From: Romanomermis culicivorax
Taxonomy: Eukaryota; Nematoda; Enoplea; Mermithida; Mermithidae
Direction of reading: 5' to 3'
Length of the DNA stretch: 64,000 bases
Assembly: GCA_963922205.1 (NCBI GenBank)
Contig: CAWUHX010000073.1
Location: forward strand, 1,194,401 to 1,258,400
Of the stretch, positions 12,409-24,606 are shown one piece after another. Position numbers and translations under genes: made by a program. Every line of letters begins with the position of its first letter. Within the stretch, counting starts at the first letter, position 1. The notes beneath the pieces are model-generated. The model searched no databases. It was not told the origin of the DNA and saw only the letters and a list, made by a program, of their open reading frames with translations.

Positions 12409-13663
12409 TTGAGCAAGTGTATGCTCAGCTGCCTAAAAGTAATTTCCCATTTGTTGGAAGGCATATACATAGGTCCAAGTAAGCTTGAGTTAAGCATGTC
12501 TGAGTTGTTACTAAATCCTTTCAAGTTAGATTTGGATAATGTGGATTCATTATTCAAAGGTAGACAGTCTTCAGTTTCAGAAGAATTTCAGAACATAATT
12601 AGCCAGACAAAACTTGAATTAAGCACCCCCAGACACAAGAAAAGTAATATTGGAGATATGGTAGAAGAAGCAAAAGCTTTAGGACAGTTAAACAAGCCTT
12701 TGAGGACATTGCTGCTACTACAGCAGATAGGCTAGAGCAGTTGAGTTTGAAGGTTTAACAGAGTGAAGATATTCCGAATTTAGGGTTAAAGAATTCCCTA
12801 ATGAGGTTCAATTCAATGATGGCATTCCGGCCATTAGTACCATTTTCAGGTTGATTTGGAGAATCATTGTGTGATTGGGTGGATAGATTGCAGCAGTTCA
12901 TGACTCTGCAAGGAATAAGTGATTTTGATAATACTTACAAGCTTGCCTTTTCAGAATCTAACCTGCTTTGAAGTGCATTGGCATCCTTCCATGAGTTAAG
13001 AAAGGATCCTGGTATTCAAAACACACATGATGGGTTAGTTGCAGTGTTGAAAGAAATGTACCCGAAGAGTCCTCAAAGTAATGTTCGCCAGCAGCTCATC
13101 TATGACAGAAAACAAAAATGGACAGAAAGTGTAATGTAGTACCTGGATAAATTGAGAAAAATGTCTAGGTCAGCAGGCCCCACATTACATTGAGAGAGGA
13201 TGCTAGGGACTTGATCCTTGAATCAATTTTTATCGGGGGTCTTCAGTCCAACATTTATGAAGGGCTAAAATATAGGGATTTTCCTTAATCAGCAGAAGCT
13301 GCTGAAGCTTCAAGGTATGCTGAATCACAACTTTCTAGGGAGGATTTGCGGGTTGTACCATGACAGACTGCTATTTCTATAAATATTTCAGAAAGCACTA
13401 TAGAATATATCAAACGAGAGGTTAGAGATCTCCCTCAAATGCTGACTAAAGAGAAAGACAGGAGAAAGGTGCCAACGTTGCCGCAGCCCTTGCCATGCTA
13501 CAGGGGCATGCAAGGCACATTATTGCTATGCATGTCCCCAATGGCCACATTGCCAGGTTTTGCCTGGAAAAGGACAATGTCCAACCTTCAGCCCAAAAGT
13601 TGCACGAAGGAACTAAGGATTCCTTTTCTAAGAGGCATGTTAAGTTTAATAGATTCAGGCTAG
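12409..13663 (+). pseudogene. Ty3/gypsy-type gag, broken (copy 1)
   Basis: An open stretch of 108 codons (12409-12735) has the hydrophilic character of a gag N-terminus. Around 12840-13000 the frame reads PLVPFSG, FGESLCDWVDRLQQF and MTLQGISDF, matching the gag on the minus strand at window start. Near 13480-13560 a Cys/His cluster (CQRCRSPCHATG) looks like a zinc knuckle. There are several stops and frame changes. The family's gag precedes protease and RT; here an envelope-like region comes next. Confidence 0.65.
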
Positions 13664-14649
13664 ATTTGACAATAGGTAGAGAAAGACAACAGCAGCAACT
13701 AAAGTTCAATAGACTCCAGCACCACATTAATATTAGTCAGTTGAGCTGTGATGATGAACTGTTAGTTAAGTGAGGATCAGAAGAAAACAAAATTCCACAC
13801 GAATGTTTTGTTATCGACACAGACAGTGGGAGCACAGATGAGATCAATGAGGTCCAACAACTCTACTCCTTCACAATTGTTGGAGACCACAAGCTCAATT
13901 AAGAGGGGTCCCACTTGCCCTTGCTCCTAAAGAGGCATTGGGACTGCACACTAATCTGGAGGTGCTGATAGAGCAGTTCAACAACATGGAAGTTAGTTGG
14001 GCCCTGGATGGGAATAAATGGCAGCTGAACTACAAACCCTATCCCCAAGGTGAGCCAGAAATTGAACTACTAGGTTTTGTACCAGGAACTTTTGGTAAAT
14101 ATGGTAGGCAAGATACAATAGAAATGGATGATGATGGCATGGAATTATTGATTTTAATTTAGAAGAATTGGTTGAAAAACATAAAGAGAGAAAGAGCAGT
14201 TGACTTGAATGATAAGCATCAACAAGTAGATTGGATGAGTAAATTTTTTGCAAAAGGTAAAAAATTTCAATGACAATGACAGGGGGACAGTAAGCGGAGG
14301 AATGAATTATTTACATGCAGAAAGAAGAGTGTTCGGTACATGATGGTGAGCCAGAGCAAAGGGTGAGGAGCCCATCGAGCTTCATACTGAGCAAAGGAAA
14401 AGTGATGCCAGCAGGGATTAATTAAAAGATGGTGTGAGATCAATGAAAGGTGTGAAGATCCAAGAAAATTCCAGCTCAGAGGAGAAAAGTGACAAAGATG
14501 AGCATGAAAACCTGGAATTAATGAGTAATAGGATGCTACTGAATGTCAAATATTCACTTGTATGGACTTGTATTATCTTTTTAGAGAAGGTATCATGGGC
14601 AAAGAAGCCTAAAAGATTAGAGGCAATACATGTAGAAATTATTGTATTT

Positions 14650-16620
14650 CTTAAAATAAAAAAAATGCTTTGCATATCAAATCTGTGGTGTATACAAGAG
14701 TGGCCATGCTTTGGACATTCCTAAGACAGCTGAATGCAAGCCTCCTATGAAAGGAGACAGAAGACCATTTCGGATAGATGTGACTATTTATATTCCAAAA
14801 ACTGGAAATCTGCAAGCAAAAGCATACAAATGTTTTGTCAGAAATAGGAAGATTAGTTTTGGTTCGAAATGTGTTTTGAATGATGAGATATTTATTGATT
14901 GAGTCAATCAGCAGAGATGCTTGTGAAACAGCTTTCCAAACAAAAATTATGGAAATGAAAAGGTCGTTGAAATTTCAGAAGGATTTTGGAGTCAAACAAA
15001 TTGCTTGAGGTGAACTACAAATGGCATTGTGCAGAGGCATGTCAGGATGCTAGGAATTTCATGATTGAGGAATCACAGATAGCCTCTTTCAATGGACAGA
15101 ACATTAGAACTGACCTTGGTGATTTAGGTGGGTGCTGCACCATTGACAGCATGCGATGGTGTAATTGTTTAAGATGCTGCCAAGTTTCAGGCTGTATGCC
15201 CAGTGGTCTAAAAAAAAGGAAAATGCAGGTCAAAATTGAGCAAAAAACATATGACAGTTGATGAGTTAAGGCCCTGTCATACTTCACCGCGCGGGGCCGC
15301 ACGGTACTGCCTTTGGAGTATGGATAGGTTTTTGTAATTTTTGCGGCACCCTGTCAGGTTTCAACTAAACCAATACACATTTTTTGAGAAGAGCAAAATC
15401 CAAAAGTAAAATAGTGGCGCCGCGCAGTACCGGGCTGCAAAGCATGACAAGCCACCACACGGTACCGTGCCGCGCCGCGCGGCGCGGCCTGTTGGTATAA
15501 ATAGGACAACCGGCACCGGGCAGCGCCGCGTGCTACCAGGCGGTGAAGTATGACAGGGCCTTTAAAGGCAGCCTTGGAATAAAAGGATCCCAACCCCTAC
15601 TGCCAAAATCAGTTCACAAATGCTCTGTGGACAAGCCAGGGAATAGTCATGAAAATAGATGGGGAGAAATACAATGAAACCCCGAAACCCTATTCAATGG
15701 GACAGTCAGAAAATGATAGTGATTATGATGGGACAAATGTGAAACTAAACTTTTGAATACAAAATAATGGGGTTAGAAAATGGTAATTTCCAACAGACAT
15801 AGAAGGAACTGTGCCATCACGTACAAAGGTATCTAGATTTGTAGAAGCAACATTAGGTAGACATGTAGAAGCAACATTAGGTGTCAGAGCACTATTGCAG
15901 TGAAAAGATATCACAGCAGAATTCACAGAAGAAGTTTTGACAGTAGGGCCCTGTTGGCAACTAAACATAAGTAAAATAAAACTAAACATAAGTACCTAGA
16001 AAGTTTGTGCCACCCAGTACAGTAGACTTGATAAAAGATAGTCCAGTGATAGACTGTCATCATCAAGTGGCAGGAGTGTTTAAAGATAGGGCAGGTTTTA
16101 AAACAAAAACAGGAACTATACATGTAGGTAGGATTCCCATAGAAATAATTTGGAAAGGACAGACAGAACTTTTTCAGTGCAACAGTTCAGCAAAATTCCA
16201 TAATCAACTAGGAAATTTGCCCATTGCATTTTCATCATCAAAGCATTATGCACACAAAATGCAAGAAATGGAAGGGATAGTTGAAAATGTAGTGAATTAT
16301 GAGGCAGATATGTAACCACTGTAACTACAGCCAGGTACGCCCTATGAGACACACTTAGGGATAGGCAGTGGCATAGAAAAAAGTGCCATAGACGCAGGAT
16401 CAGGGCTAAAACATGTAATTAATGCAGAGTGGCAGAATATGAAAGAATAATATAATACTTTACTTAAGTGGCTGATTTAATTGATTTCCAATGCACTTAT
16501 GGTTGCATTAGTTCTGTTAATCATTGGATGCCAGAACAGCAGTTCCTATTTACCAGCCATAAATTTTAATCGCGCAAAAAGCTTATGGGAAAGCTTTGGG
16601 GATGCATTAGTAAGATTAAG
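14650..16620 (+). pseudogene. Envelope-like glycoprotein region of the gypsy-type element, broken (copy 1)
   Basis: From ~14660 the frame reads FAYQICGVYKSGHALDIP, then a Cys-containing, beta-rich segment ending AKAYKCFVRNRKISFG. Cys-rich pieces follow near 15020-15190 (YKWHCAEAC), the product continues beyond an inserted MITE, and near 16490-16540 comes a hydrophobic helix of about 18 residues (ALMVALVLLIIGC) with a charged tail. This pattern resembles the phlebovirus-G2-like Env of invertebrate gypsy and BEL elements: beta-rich Cys ectodomain, one membrane anchor, short tail. Many stops and frameshifts show it is dead. The odd point is its place between gag and protease. Identification rests on pattern, not alignment. 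Confidence 0.5.
15269..15561. mobile_element. 293-bp GC-rich MITE, PIF/Harbinger-type (copy 1)
   Basis: Perfect 22-bp terminal inverted repeats begin AGGCCCTGTCATACTTCA and end with the reverse complement. Direct TTA flanks (15266-15268 and 15562-15564) are the 3-bp target duplication typical of PIF/Harbinger. The interior is GC-rich in an AT-rich region and repeats a GGTAC-centred word (CACGGTAC, CAGTACCGGG, CACGGTACCGTG), as subterminal transposase sites often do. It has no transposase gene and interrupts the envelope-like region. Confidence 0.85.
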
Positions 16621-16639
16621 CCAAATTAGAACTAGACAG

Positions 16640-17176
16640 GAGAGAAGGAATAGGAGAACTACATCCAATATGAACGATGATCAAAGGGAGGTAGAATTGA
16701 CAGAGCTTGCTCCCACCAGTAAAGATGTAAAAAATAGTGGTGTTGTAATGCTACTTCATTCAACAAGATGTCTGAGAACTGTTTATGTGGCAATAATCCT
16801 CAATGATGACTTGAAAGTTAGTGCATTGATTGACACAGGTGCCGTTTTTTCTTTGAATAGATGATGATATCATGAGCAGGTTGCCAGGAGGCAAAATTGG
16901 TGAAACAACATTGAAACCAATTGCAGCTAATGGTACTCGCATACCACTTGAAGGTTGTGCCTTCCTACAGTCACACATGGGGATGTAACAGAGACTGCAA
17001 ACATGTACATTCAGAGGAAATGTTCAGCTGATGTCATCCTGGGCACAAATTTTCTGAATAGATTCAGAAATGTTCAATTCGATTGGGCAGGCTCGACAGT
17101 GACCTTCAACAAAAAAATAATTGATTGTTATGGAATGGTATATAATACAACAACAAATAGAAGCGCTGTTAGCTAG
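16640..17176 (+). pseudogene. Retroviral-type aspartic protease region (copy 1)
   Basis: The frame that carries the membrane helix at 16490-16540 runs on without a stop into VSALIDTGAVFSL, with the DTG catalytic triad encoded at 16832-16840. It breaks at about 16862. A second frame (16955-17176) continues with ADVILGTNFLNRF and FDWAGSTVTFNKK, matching the C-terminal ILG part of gypsy-type proteases. One frameshift therefore separates the two halves. This enzyme would process the gag-pol precursor in an active element. Confidence 0.8.
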
Positions 17177-17449
17177 ATCTGTACAAACTATACAAGGCTA
17201 TGTGTCAGAAATTTATAGCAATACTGCTGTGGTCATATTTGAACCTAATTCATTAAACAGATCAAATTTATCAAGATCTGTTAGTGAGGTTCATAATTAG
17301 CTGATCCCTCTACAGCTAATGAACCTCAATAATTTTGATGTAAAATTGTATAAGGGTCAAATGATTGGACACAGAAAAGTGTATGATAGTCCCTATGATC
17401 AGGATGTAAAAGATAGATTTTTAGTAACTTCATTAATCAGCAAGAATGG

Positions 17450-18186
17450 ATACAACAAAGTACAAATACATGTGGCCTTTCACTAGGGAGAAGAGGGAGA
17501 TTGTAAACCTCCTGGGTCAATATCCAGATTAATATGGGGCAGATGAGAAAGACATGGGAAGAATTTATTTGGTAGAGCATAAAGTTGAAACAAGTGGGAC
17601 AAAAAAACACCAAAAGGACAAAAATTGTGATAGAAGAGGTGGAAAAGTTGTTAGAGAATGAAGTGATTTGACTAAGCATATCTCCATGGTCAACTAATGC
17701 AGTATTGGTCAGGAATAAAGATGGAAAAACACAGAATAGGCATTGACTCCCAAGGGTTAAATTAGGTGACCAAGGAAGATGTTTATGTTTTTCCGTGAAT
17801 TGCTGATTTTCAAGATACTTTTAAAGATATGAGATACTTCACAACATTAGACAGCCAAATGCTTATTGGTCAATCCCAATAGCAGAAGGCAGGTAGAGAA
17901 ACAACAGCAATGTCGAACCCCCAATAGGATTTTTTGAGTTCAATTATTTACCCTTTAGGACTATGTAATGCTCTCGCCTCATTGGAAAGGCTAATGGATG
18001 TACTTTTGTCAGGTTTACAATGGCAAACATGCTTAGTGTATCTGAATTGTATTCTTTTTTTTATCAAGAATCATCAACGAATGCTAGAAAGACGAAAAGA
18101 GTAACTGGATTGTTTAAGTTCAGGTAACATGAAGCTAAAGTTGAGTAAATGGCAAATTCAGGTATCAAAAGACAGAATATCTTGGG
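17450..18186 (+). pseudogene. Ty3/gypsy reverse transcriptase, broken and cut by the gap (copy 1)
   Basis: Drifting frames give RT pieces: a segment ending in DSQGLN, then YFTTLDSQ with motif A, then a YLNCILF-like stretch where YxDD is expected. Compared with copy 2 there are extra or missing single bases near 17488, 17611, 17730, 17750, 17890, 17960 and 18150, mostly in homopolymers. The sequence stops at the N run, so the RNase H side is absent here. Confidence 0.7.
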
Positions 18187-18286
18187 NNNNNNNNNNNNNN
18201 NNNNNNNNNNNNNNNNNNNNNNNNNNNNNNNNNNNNNNNNNNNNNNNNNNNNNNNNNNNNNNNNNNNNNNNNNNNNNNNNNNNNNN
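18187..18286. other. Assembly gap (100 N)
   Basis: Exactly 100 Ns, the usual placeholder for a gap of unknown size. The homologous 15.8-kb segments end and begin at its two edges. Any reading frame that crosses it is meaningless. Confidence 0.99.
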
Positions 18287-18289
18287 GGG

Positions 18290-18972
18290 GCATGGTTGTT
18301 GCTGACGCCAGAATAAGACTGTAATGTTTTAATTCCGATACCGGAATAGAGACTTATCATTGTGGACATCAGTAGATAGGGCCGTAAGGCCAGCAACCTT
18401 GCTACGACAGCACGGAGCATGGCCATTACTGATGTCATAAGGTTAATAGCTGAGTCTCAGTTATCCTGCAACAATGATAGAGATGCAGTTGTTGCAGATG
18501 CCAGATGTGCGGTTTGTAAGGCCTCACATCTCTGAACAACAATACGGTGCATTGTTGTTGCTGACGTCAAAGACTGAAGCAGGAATAACGGACCAGTCCT
18601 AGTGCAACAACACGAGCCTCTGCTGTTGCAGACGTCAGAAAGACAGTGCCATATGGTCACCATCCCGCAATAACAACCTGTTATGTTGCCATTGCTGACG
18701 TCAGAGGTAGGGCAGGAGGGCCACCCACCCCTTAAAGCAACAGCAAGGGATGCAGCTGTTGCAGATGCAGGGGGAGGACACGGAGAACCATCAACCTCTA
18801 AATGGCCACATGCTAGGCGGCCATCGCTGACGTCAGAGGCATGACCCCGCTAGTCATGCCTCAGTGCAACAGCAGCATGTGAGGTAGTTGCGGACGTCAG
18901 AGGTAGGGTCGCCCAAGACACATCACCTCATAACAACAACACAATAAGTTGTTGTTGCTGACGTCAGTGGTC
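18290..18972 (+). repeat. TGACGTCA-rich minisatellite (copy 2)
   Basis: Same array as at 2400-3080. The four full octamers are preserved at 18562, 18696, 18828 and 18959 despite nearby substitutions between the copies. Confidence 0.7.
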
Positions 18973-21390
18973 ACAATTGGTAAGATCGTCACCACATGCA
19001 ACTACCTAGAGAGAGAAGGAAAAAGAAGAGACCGTACAGTAGTGGAAAAAATAATAAAAATGACCTACTGAAGGGTTGCCAACTATGACGTATGTGTGAC
19101 CGGTAAAGAAAATGTTTTTTTTCATAAATTTGAATAGAAGTGAAAAGAGAATGTTTTATTTGTTTTTGGTAGGAAGGAAAAAATATAAAATTTCAATGTT
19201 TTTGTTTAGAAAGGAAAGTAAATGGGTTATTAGTTTTTATTTGAGTTGATTTTTGAGATACGAAAATTTATTGGGTGAAAAAGTTATGATACTTGGGTCA
19301 CACGTTAGGCATAGGAGACTGAGAAAATAAAAAATAAAGTAAATAGAATAAAATTTGAGGCCCGAGAGATAAGCAATGTGATCTGCTAAGTACGGTGTTA
19401 TATGTGTCAACAGTAAAATTTTGGCTTGTTTGGCAGGAAAAATGAGCAACTTGGCTAGTGCCCTGTGAAGATAAGAAAATTTTGAAAAGTGTGTTGACAC
19501 ACATACCGGACACAGATAACAAATTGCAACCACACTTGACATACAGAATCAAGAGTGGAAGGAGTACTGTATCTCCTGATCCGAGATCCCAAAACCTTCA
19601 GGGGCTGTAAAACCTCATGGGCTGTGATACTCAAGTACCCGTACCCAGGTATACTGTAGTTAGAGTATGTGCAAATTACAGTCATACTGTAACCAAAAGG
19701 CCATACAGTGCTACAGTAACCTATCAGATCACACGCAGTGGATAGAGCCCAAAAAAATGGAAAGAAAAAGAAAAAGGAAAGGAAAGCTCAGAGGAGATGG
19801 AGGCAGAAAACTCTATTTACTTGACTCTGGGAATGTATGACTCTTGGGAATCAACTCTGGGGAAAATTGGACACCAGGGGATTAATTAAAGCTTACGGGT
19901 GTTACTGTACTCATAAGGCAATAATTTACTTGCAAGAATCATTAATTTAATCACATGTGGGGCAAATCCCGACCTACAGTAAATAAACTCTTACTCAAAT
20001 GCGGTGCTATCTGAGTTGGCACTAAACTGGAACATAAGGGCTTATTCCGACCTGAGGGGCAGTGTACCTGCTTGGGGGCGTATCCGACTTACATGAGGGC
20101 AAAAATTTCATCCTTAGGGTCAGTAATCTCACTTGGAATGCGAATCAGTATACCTGAGAGAGGTTTATGCACTCAAGTAGAGATTCTCATGATCTGAGAG
20201 AGGTTTCCCCCACTCAAACCGAAATTTTACCTAATTGAAAGAGGTATCTCACTCAAAAGGGTAAAAGGTTTGTTCCTAAGGACTGTAAAGTCAGACTTAA
20301 AGGTAGATTTTCCAGCCTCGCCATGTCACATTAAACGAAGTGGAGCCATGTCACATAAATTGAAGTGGGTGATCAGTCACATTGATGGGAAAACCCATAC
20401 CATATCCCATAGGTAATACGGCCATGACACTGCAAGTGACATGCTGTGACCCCGTTGGGTGGCTTCATTTATAATTCTTCGTTTCGGGAACCTAACTCAG
20501 CTGGTACTACCACAGGTAAACCTATGGTGTACCTCAGCCTTGTCCTAGGGTTCAGCTGTAGAATAATGGACAACGCGGCCTGGTCAGGGGTGCCAATCCC
20601 TAGTCCTATGAGGAATGATGCCCTTTGCAGAATGGCGTACTGTAGGGGACCCGATTGTTAACCTAAATCCCCTTATTGGCCCTGACCTTAAGGGCCTGAG
20701 GGCTTTCTCAACTGAGGGTACTTCCAAGGGAAACTAGCTTAGGGGAGACTCCCACAAATATACCCTCAACAATAATAACCCCTGAGAAAACTTACTAATC
20801 CTTTTCTCAAACTACTCGGTGCTGGGTGGTGGGTTCTGGGGTCAAAGCGTGGGGTCCTACGGACGACGATGAACGGGTACGGGAATCCGAGCGACTCCGC
20901 GTGGGGTACTGCAGCTGCGGATCGGCAGGCGGCGGTATCAAATGTTTCCTCGGAGAGGGCGACGGGGTTCTTTGATCAATGACGACAGGCGGTGAGCTCC
21001 TAGGGTCGGGTTACTGTAGTGGTAACGTATATGAAGGCTGAAGGCGAGAATATGTAAATTTTATCCGACGAGCGGCAAACGCAGTTGAAATATAAAAATA
21101 TGATAATAATGACGAACGGCAAACGCAGAGACGCAAGGCTAAAAAGAGGCAACACCAGTTAGGCCCAATGATGAGTGACAAACTAATGAAACATGCCCTT
21201 TTTAAGGGCTCCATAAACTACAGTACGCCTTGGGCAGAGTTAACACTCCCCTAAGCTAACTTTTGCAGCGGAAATCGTTGCACAAGATGCCTATGGTCAC
21301 ATAGACATTTTCCAGTTCACAACATTAAGCATTGGGGCGAGTTTTCACTCTCCATGCTTAACATAGAAACGTCACTAGTGAGAATTTCAA

Positions 21391-21423
21391 ACTAGTCGTT
21401 TCACGTTGTGAAACATCACTAGT
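21391..21423. repeat. Nested hairpin with ACTAGT arms (copy 2)
   Basis: Same hairpin as at 5510-5542. The loop reads GTT instead of ATT, while both GTTTCAC/GTGAAAC arms and the flanking ACTAGT words are unchanged. Confidence 0.55.
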
Positions 21424-22699
21424 TTTTACTGATAAGAGGTGCACGTTGTGCTCCAATTACAGTGATGAGCTCGGAGAGCTTATCTCTAACGGAAATTCTT
21501 GACTAGTGGGTACATACCGTAGTCTGCATGTGCGATAGAAAATAATAAATCGAAACGGAAATAAAATGTGTGCAAATGAAACAGAAACGAAACATAAAAA
21601 GTACACACATAAATTGCATGTGAAAATTATAAACACAAAGCGCAAAATTAATGCAAATTACTGTAACAAAAAACATAACGAAAAATTGTGATGTGAATCA
21701 CGTGACATTCGACGAAATTAGTCAGCACGTGACAAAATAAACATTTCATATTCTCTATATTTCCAAAAATTCTTTATTCAGTTGGGGAAAAACAGTGAAT
21801 GAACTTTTCTGAAGCACTCATAGATGAAAAACCTTTCAGTATTTTCTAATTTAGAGTTTGGAATATCATTGCCTGACCTGAAATACTGACAGAATCTCTT
21901 TGTCTGTTTTTCAAAGATACCAAAAAAAATCTTTGTACTGAGCCAATCATGATAGTCTTGTACAAAAAACAGTGATGTTTAGAGAATCAGAAACTATGGA
22001 TGTACTAAAAAGGAAAAGATCAAAAAACGAAGTATATGAGACTGCACCAAGTACATTTTTTTTTGTCTCTGCTTTAGTTTTTGTTCCTCCAAGTCGCAAT
22101 CTTTGAACTTCTCCCAATATGTTAAAATAAACAAGCTGCTTTTTCTAATCTTTTTCCACACGGATGTTTTTTTATGTGAAAAAGCTAGAAAAAAGTATCC
22201 CCAATGAAAAAAATCACTCATTCAGCATATGCGATGGAGCTTCGAAGTCTGAGGGAAAAATGACTTTTTTGCTCCTGAAAGCATTGATTGCCAAAGATAT
22301 TGGGGCAATGGTCATAGAAGAAAAAAATTTACCTATTTTCATGTAAATATAAAATCAGAATGAGTGTTAATTGCATCAAGTTTGGACATCTTTGTTAGTC
22401 ATGACCTACCTAACATAGGCTATGGGATGCTGCAACATTGAGAACTATCTTTTGATTATGAACTTGTTGCAAAAATGGGTGAATTAATGTAGAAAAAACA
22501 TTAACTATTTATTTGTGTGTTGATTGTCATTGTTCAATTTAATGCTGTACGGATATTTTGTCCAGTTTGCTTGTTGCACATATTCGATGCATCAGAGGGA
22601 CTTTTGGCAAATTAGTCAAAACAGACGAAAAATCTTTTTTTCACATACTACAACGTCTTTCCCGCATATATTTTCTGACAAAGCTCTAGGTCTATTCTT

Positions 22700-22873
22700 A
22701 AGTGAATGACTCCCAAATGAGTGATTTCTAACAGAGTGATTCCCATGTGAGTGATTCTCAAGTGAGCAATCCCCAAGTATGTGAATCCCAAACTCAGTGA
22801 TCCTAGTGTGAGCTATTTTGAATGAATTCCCAAGTGAACAATGTCCCAAGTAGGTGCTTTCAAATGAGTAATC
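22700..22873 (+). repeat. Short-period minisatellite (copy 2)
   Basis: Same array as at 6855-7029. The 37 bp just to its left in copy 1 are missing here. Confidence 0.7.
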
Positions 22874-24134
22874 AAAAATGTGATAACATATTCTTCATAT
22901 CCTCCTCTACCTTATATTTTTTATTGTATGTATTCCTTTGTTTTTTTTCTGTGTGTGTTGCTTATGTTTTTATTTATGTATGCTTTTACATTTTCATCCT
23001 GTCCTTGCTTTCTTTCATTCTATTTCTTCTTTTCATACATTTTTGTAAATACAGTTCTTTTCATACATCTTTGTAAGTACAGTATTTATTGTATTGCATT
23101 GTAAGTTACTTTTTTATTGATACCGTTGGCATGACTTAATCCTGAAAAATGAAAATACATAATTCATAACTTGTTAATCTGACATCTTCAAGAATGAATA
23201 TTTATGAATTTGTTGCATGAATTTTTGATCAGCAGAGAAAATATGAATATTAATATATTTTCCTGCCTGCAGTCAACCATACAAGAAAGAATACAGAAAT
23301 GAATCTACTCTATTTTGTACTATAACCTTGTGCTGAATTTATAATCAAGTCATTTTACAATATATTAGGGTGGTTTTTTTTCTAAAATTATGGCTTATGA
23401 TTGGTTTTATAAAATGAAATTCAGACTTAGGATGTTGTTGTATGTAAGAATGTTTTATTATTATTACAGAACTCACAACAGACAATAGCTCTCTTGGATC
23501 TAACTTAGAAACCATGTTGAGAAGAAGCAATAACAGAGTTGTGGAAAATCGTGTTTCAGGAGGTCTAGAGGAATGTCTGCACAATACTCTTAATAAATGT
23601 TTATAAGGTAATGAACTTCTTAAAGGGGTTTTGAAAATTGTCGTAGGGTGGTTGTGGCTTTTACCCAAAGCAGAAACAGAGAGACAATTGTTGAACCACA
23701 CTGGCATGTTATTCATTATTGATGTATTCAAGTTGAGCCTTGCAAGCTCACCATTGGTTGGTACATGGACAAAAGGGTGAGTTTCATACACTTTGGCGGA
23801 TCAAACAATATGTCTATCTGGAGATCCACCAAACCATGGAACTAAATTGTGACTGTGGAGGAACTGATCACTAGAAACGCATTAGATGACCTGATGGAAA
23901 CGGTTGTGCAGCAGGAAATGGTTCCTAATTACTTTCAAAGCATTGGGACTTTGAAGCAAACCAAAAAATCGAATGAAGATTTTGATTATTCGTAAAAGCT
24001 TTCTCTTTATTGATTTATTTTGGGTCATTTTAATGGATACCCTATAGGAATGCGACTTCCTGTGTCTTTTCCACTGCCTACATGGTGAAAATCATCACAA
24101 TCTCATTGTTTAAGGACTATTCCCAAAAAAAGAA

Positions 24135-24606
24135 TTGACATTCAAGGTCATGCCAAGCTCAAAAATTTCACTGATCATCTTTATTGAATTTATATTGATT
24201 TGTTTTGACATTGTATTTTCTTTCCATATAAAAATAAATGCCTATGAAACTTCCATGCAACAAGATAAAACTGTTGGGGCAATGTCCACAACAACTGCAG
24301 TCGCACTGTCCAATGAAGCCACTGCCACCACACAATCCAATACAACCATTGCTGTGACACCATCTGACACAACTACTGTCAGTGCATCTGATAAAAGTGG
24401 GGCTGCTGCATCTGACACAAACACTGCTGCCACGTAACCATCCAGGACAACTGCGGCAGTACCATATGATACAACCATGGCAGCTCCACCCAAAAAAAAT
24501 TTCTGCCACTGTTCAATTATCAGGTACAACTGCCACTATCCCATCCAATACAACAATTGTAGCAGGCATGGCTACCATCCAAGCTACTGTTCTAGCAGTC
24601 TGATCA
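24135..24606 (+). pseudogene. Thr/Ala/Ser-rich repeat ORF, interrupted (copy 2)
   Basis: Identical in layout to 8289-8760, including the interrupting TAA. Confidence 0.3.

Larger units (their letters stand above)
2396..18186 (+). repeat. 15.8-kb duplicated segment, copy 1 (contig end)
   Basis: This segment is repeated in the same orientation at 18287-34028. The coordinate offset is 15892 at the left end, 15846 through the middle and 15842 at the right. Identity is near perfect from about 7.1 to 17.4 kb. Before 7 kb there are scattered substitutions, a 12-bp indel near 4713 and a 37-bp indel near 6800. The last 700 bases before the gap differ by several single-base indels, often in homopolymers. 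Copy 1 ends at the N run, which suggests a contig end. Confidence 0.97.

Noticed and set aside
15354-15593. Arg/Ala-rich minus-strand ORF
   Set aside because: It lies almost wholly in the GC-rich MITE and reflects its composition.
18064-18438. Long minus-strand frame crossing the N run
   Set aside because: It is open only because Ns are not stops.
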